Assembly: GCA_023391285.1 (NCBI GenBank)
Contig: JAEWBF010000039.1
Span: 186,001 to 250,000, forward strand
DNA from: Verrucomicrobiota bacterium
Lineage (GTDB): Bacteria > Verrucomicrobiota > Verrucomicrobiia > Opitutales > Opitutaceae
Reading direction: 5' to 3'
DNA: 64,000 nucleotides
In this document: piece after piece, positions 62,201 through 64,000 of the stretch
How the letters are laid out: every line of letters starts with the position of its first letter
How positions within the stretch are numbered: position 1 is the stretch's first letter
Notes under the pieces: model-generated
What the model was told of the DNA's origin: nothing
Databases searched by the model: none
Seen by the model: the letters and a program-made list of their open reading frames with translations, nothing else
Made by a program: the position numbers and the translations under genes

Positions 62201-64000
62201 CGTTGAGCGTGATGTCGCCGTTGAGTGTGCGAAGAACGATGGTGCCGTTGCCGGCGGTCGTCTGGACGTCACTGAGGTCCGCGGACGTGTGCGTCGTTGT
62301 CGTGCTGTTGGCGAGAACCTCGATGACGGAGAACGCGATCGTGTCGACGATGAGGGCGTCCGACTCGAGGACGAAGATTCCGCCGGAAGTCGCGCGAGCC
62401 GCGAAGGTATCGACGGTGGTGTCGAGATGGTTGCTCGAAGTGCCGATGCCGAGAGCGGCTTCAATGCGGAGATTGGCGGCGGTGACGTCGATAAGTGTGG
62501 CGCCGGCGTCGAAGACGAAACCCGTGGCGGAAACGATTTGGACGGCGCCGGCGGCGGCGTGGAGGCCGGAGATCGTGAGATTGTTGTTCGCAGTGTAAGC
62601 GATGTTACCGCCGGAGGTGGAGACGGTGACGTTGTCGGCCATCAGCGCGGCGCCGGTGATGGCGCGGACATAGACGTCGCCGCCGGTGGTGAAGAGGTCG
62701 CCGTGGAGGTTTTGCGTGATGTCTTCGAGCGCGACGACGGAGATGTTGCCGTTCGTGGTGTAGAGGCCGGCATCGAGGACAATATCGCCGCCGACGCCGT
62801 TGGCGCGGAGGAGAATGTGGCCGGCGGCTGTCGTGCGGATACCGAAATCGTTGGCGGGCGTGGTGCCGTCGGTAACTGTAATCGAACCGAGCGTGGTCTG
62901 GAGGACGATGGTGGCGTCTTCGATACCAACGATGTCGCTTTGGGCGCTGTCGGTGACGGCGGAAACGGAGCCGTCCGTATTCACATTCTGGACCGTCACC
63001 TCGGCGGTGCCGACGGTGATGGTGCCGCTGTCGACGACGTTGAAGCCGAGCGCGCGGACGCGAGCGGTAATCGTGGTGACGTCGACCTCGAGGGCGTTGT
63101 CGATGCCGGCGCCGAGGACTCCGACGCTGCGGGCATCGAGGCGGAGGTTCGCGGCGCGGACGTCGAGGTAGGTGTCACCGTTGTCGAAGATCTGGTCGAC
63201 GGCGGTGAGGCTGACACTGCCCTCCCCTGCATCGATGCCGCCGGCGTTGATGAAGCTGCCGGAGTTCAGGCGGATGTGGCCGTCGCCGGAGCTGGTGTCG
63301 AAGAGGACGTCGTCCGCCATGTCGATCGCGCCGCTGACGCTGGTGACGCTGAGCGTGCCAGCGGTGACAACGTCGGCGCCGGAGGCGAAGGTGACATTGT
63401 CGGCGGCGATCAGAGTGATGTGACCGGAGGTGGAACGGACATCGGCGTTGGTTTCGAAGACGAGGTTGCCGGTCGCGTGGAGGCGGATGTTGCCGGAGGT
63501 GGCGGTGCGCACGGCGATGCCGGATGCGTCGGCTCCATCGGAGACGGTAAGCGTGCCGCCCACGGTAAGGACGATGTTACCGGCGGCGGTAGCGGTGAGA
63601 TCGGTGAGCGAGTTCGAGACCGTCGAGGTCGTGTTGTCCGAGGCGACGCGGTCGATCGCCACGGTGACGGCGTCAATGCGGAGCGTGAGCGACTCGGCGA
63701 TGAACATGCCCTGGGCGCCGCTGGCGCGGGCGGCGAGCGTGGCGACGTTGATTTCGATGTGATTGAGGCCGGTGCCGATGTCGCTGCCGGCGATCAGGAG
63801 CAGGTTGCCGGCGATGACGTCGTCGGCATTGGCATCTTCGAGGTCGAGAATCGAGCCGAGCGTCGCGATGAGGGCGACGTTCCCCGCGCCGGCGTTGAGG
63901 GTGCCGAGCGTGATGTTGCCGGTGGCGGCTTCGTAACGGATGCCGCTGTTGATCGTGGTCGTAGTCGCCGTGAGGTTCATGGCGATCCCGCTGGCGGCGA
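56205..64000 (-). CDS. Giant repetitive beta-solenoid surface protein, N-terminus beyond the window
   Basis: One reading frame runs from the right edge of the window to TGA at 56205, at least 2,598 codons. It remains open to the edge (the ATG at 63980 has in-frame codons upstream), so the start is not seen. The protein is made of Thr/Asp/Gly/Ala/Ile-rich strands such as GNGSIVLRTLNGDITLNDGT and DNGDAFHGEDIIANGLRLNA. Strands of this type are characteristic of filamentous-hemagglutinin-like beta-helices. The final ~250 residues are different: they have hydrophobic stretches (GLIALAILPL, GLLLVYASDV) but no autotransporter barrel, PEP-CTERM or LPXTG signal. It is probably an exported adhesin or S-layer-like fibre; the export route is unknown. 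Confidence 0.85.
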   Translation of the reverse strand, partial: AASGIAMNLTATTTTINSGIRYEAATGNITLGTLNAGAGNVALIATLGSILDLEDANADDVIAGNLLLIAGSDIGTGLNHIEINVATLAARASGAQGMFIAESLTLRIDAVTVAIDRVASDNTTSTVSNSLTDLTATAAGNIVLTVGGTLTVSDGADASGIAVRTATSGNIRLHATGNLVFETNADVRSTSGHITLIAADNVTFASGADVVTAGTLSVTSVSGAIDMADDVLFDTSSGDGHIRLNSGSFINAGGIDAGEGSVSLTAVDQIFDNGDTYLDVRAANLRLDARSVGVLGAGIDNALEVDVTTITARVRALGFNVVDSGTITVGTAEVTVQNVNTDGSVSAVTDSAQSDIVGIEDATIVLQTTLGSITVTDGTTPANDFGIRTTAAGHILLRANGVGGDIVLDAGLYTTNGNISVVALEDITQNLHGDLFTTGGDVYVRAITGAALMADNVTVSTSGGNIAYTANNNLTISGLHAAAGAVQIVSATGFVFDAGATLIDVTAANLRIEAALGIGTSSNHLDTTVDTFAARATSGGIFVLESDALIVDTIAFSVIEVLANSTTTTHTSADLSDVQTTAGNGTIVLRTLNGDITLNDGTASADNTTISAHGSGNILVQTLGANTSITINADIESATGHITLIAAQHIELTATADIRTGSTGTINLDAQAGSITQHDNSRLITANGDIRVHAYTHIFLGGLTTNANASLVTTTGSILDNGDAFHGEDIIASAFRLNAAIGIATATDHIETKIATLSARATSGGIFLLETDALVVDDVEITISEVQQDATLVTRVDANQSDVRTTVGNGSIVLRTLDGDIILNDGTAASDDTAISAHGAGNILIEAIGAGSNLTFNADINSGTGHITLIAANNLTLTDSADVVTAGTGTIDLIATTGSITQDDNSRIVSANGDIRLHAQIDIYIGGLTTNANASLIAFTGSIFDNGDAFHGEDIIANGLRLNAAIGIGTATDHIETKIATLSARATSGGIFLLETDALIVDDVEITISEVQSNASLITRIDALQSDIRTTAGNGSIVIWTSTGDIVLNDGTATLDNTAIAAHGTGNIRIEGAATTTTFTSNADIISTTGHITILVGQNITFTTTADVRTAGTGTINLVTATGSIDQHDNSRFVTADGDIRLHAHIDILLGGLTTNANASLIAFTGSILDNGDAFHGEDIIANGLRLNAAIGIGTATDHIETKIATLSARATSGGIFLLETDSLIVDDVEITISEVQQDATLVTRVDANQSDVRTTAGNGSIVLRTLNGDIILNDGTAASDDTAISAHGAGNILIEAIGAGTNLTSNADITSGTGHITLLAANNLTLTDSADITTAGTGTIDLIATTGSITQDDNSRIVSANGDIRLHAQINIYIGGITTSANASLIAFTGSILDSGDAFHGEDIIANGLRLNAAIGIGTATDHIETKITTVTARATSGGIYLHETDGFIVDDVEITISEVQSNASLITRIDALQSDIRTTSGNGSIVIWTSTGDIVLNDGTATLDNTAISAHGTGNIRIEGAATTTTFTANADIVSTTGHITILVGHDITFTTTADVRTAGTGTLNIVSATGSIDQHDNSRFVTADGDIRLHAHIDILLGGLTTNANASLIALTGSIFDNGDAFHGEDIIATGLRINAAIGIGQPFDHIETLVTILTARATSGGMFFTETDTIVIDDVEVTIAEVQSNATVIERTDVLQSDLRVTAGHASIVLRVLDGDVDLHDGYALTDNTAIFAHGLGNVLIDARSRTSVASVKADIVSERGHISVLIGHDIWFNYASDIRTGDLGSINVVSDTGSIRQDDFSRFEAELGDIRVVAYRDIVLGGVTTNARVALTALNGSILDAGDRGGEDIIASTARLVAGNGIGGMFDAIETRIDVLAASAHGGGIFLLETDDLIVDDVTASIWEVWHNASVHPVVEETRSDVYTASGNGSIVLRTLAGRITLNNGTVDGFEPNSVVRAHGNGQILIQSLGTGYDIIVNSDIASTTGSITLIASGSITFTAAVNVRTGSHGSIEAIAQGGRVVQTDHNRFITEHGDVRVWALTDVFLGGITTLANASVHASTGWIFDTGNIGGEDIIANGAWLNAGVGVGTADDRLELRVSVLTSRATAGGIHILETDDLIVGDVTLKTWRVSESSIGSQVIDTQSDLRTTADSGSISLGTIDGDITLNDGTRPADDTSIDADGSGAVTIVVGGEDSILAIHADVRTGSGTISFVLQGAAATLLLDADLRSGGGPLSLSVPGGITMTSRADIVTAGGSIDLTIENGDLTMASGATIVSGDGDIRLFIVGSFDVSIVDAGAGALDLVVNGSVRDNHADDVDNFTAASATVRIDDNFGTREDLIDTAFGLLDLIVYGSSGAFVKETDSLHVTNFRVPNAPAELHAGGSMTIDAFVVTATDGDIKVSAGDNLTIVEGQALAFAGGVSFQADSNADGVGTLTFGRSFNFFAAPSAYIELGGASMTVGDREFSITDMKFGGEITPIPDLAGLNATAFAPVSGLIALAILPLETRPAEIDSRAAQPFVFLHLGWSPALLSHAAIQSMLSFTSWHGLFSTGTGLTVFRGALASSGLLLVYASDVTTDITLLFALRSLEGL
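57084..62484 (-). repeat. Array of 675-bp (225-residue) tandem repeats inside the giant gene
   Basis: The codons for EDII give a fixed marker in each unit. Counting the same base, it recurs at 57759, 58437, 59109, 59784, 60459, 61134, 61809 and 62484. The last five intervals are exactly 675 bp; the others are 678 and 672. Two unit types alternate in the centre (B at 61134-61808 and 59784-60458; A at 60459-61133 and 59109-59783), so the period of near-identity is 1,350 bp. The outer units are more diverged. Confidence 0.88.

Noticed and set aside
57084..62484. A CRISPR-like or minisatellite array because of strict periodicity
   Set aside because: The period is 675 bp and coding; units have no spacer/direct-repeat structure.

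Overview
The window is high-GC bacterial chromosome and reads like a member of the Verrucomicrobiota, most likely Opitutae/Opitutaceae. This is inferred from gene content only: a PadR/ADOP permease pair, a PEP-CTERM protein, DUF1080 and GH78 secreted proteins, large hybrid kinases with beta-rich sensor regions, and REP-like intergenic repeats. No ribosomal RNA, CRISPR array, prophage or insertion sequence is visible. One tRNA gene (Lys, TTT) is present.

Layout. 1-4.5 kb: end of dapA, then dapB and ruvA; a divergent ECF sigma/anti-sigma pair; tRNA-Lys; a NarL-type response regulator; a Pal-like lipoprotein closed by a strong terminator. 4.5-8.4 kb (minus): M20 dipeptidase, M48 lipoprotein protease, purH. 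8.5-12.7 kb (plus): apaG, a beta-CASP metallo-beta-lactamase protein and an unrecognised membrane protein with an EF-hand-like loop. 12.7-16.7 kb (minus): inositol-phosphatase-like enzyme, FmdB-like protein, DNA polymerase IV, DUF892 ferritin-like protein, HAD hydrolase. 16.9-23.8 kb: secreted CarboxypepD_reg-like protein, phosphatidylserine synthase, S41 protease and GH78 alpha-L-rhamnosidase. 23.8-27.1 kb: PadR regulator and an ADOP ABC permease carrying an in-frame TGA. The permease is bounded by two related ~85-bp elements, and PadR has a striking palindromic operator. 27.3-31.6 kb: ffh, a small secreted protein and two paralogous TPR proteins. 31.7-36.9 kb: VOC dioxygenase, two-cupin protein, DUF1080 protein, nitrilase-family hydrolase, DTW-domain protein and LysE exporter. 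36.9-40.8 kb (minus): obg, a stand-alone GspE-N-like protein, a PilB/GspE ATPase and a TPR lipoprotein in one tight run. 40.9-47.9 kb: giant hybrid histidine kinase, aldo/keto reductase, Fsr-like MFS exporter and PEP-CTERM protein. 48.1-54.5 kb (minus): YfiR/histidine-kinase pair, then ftsB-like, UDP-sugar pyrophosphorylase-like and phosphohexomutase genes. 54.6-56.1 kb: ExeA/GspA-like ATPase and GspB-like protein. 56.2-64.0 kb (minus): at least 2,598 codons of a giant repetitive beta-solenoid surface protein that runs off the window.

The most unusual region is the giant repeat gene. Its repeat unit is 675 bp (225 residues), phase-locked over at least five consecutive periods, with an ABAB higher-order period of exactly 1,350 bp in the centre. 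Next in interest are the PadR/ADOP locus, with its nonsense codon, duplicated flanking elements and double operator, and the several families of REP-like sequences clustered in short intergenic gaps.
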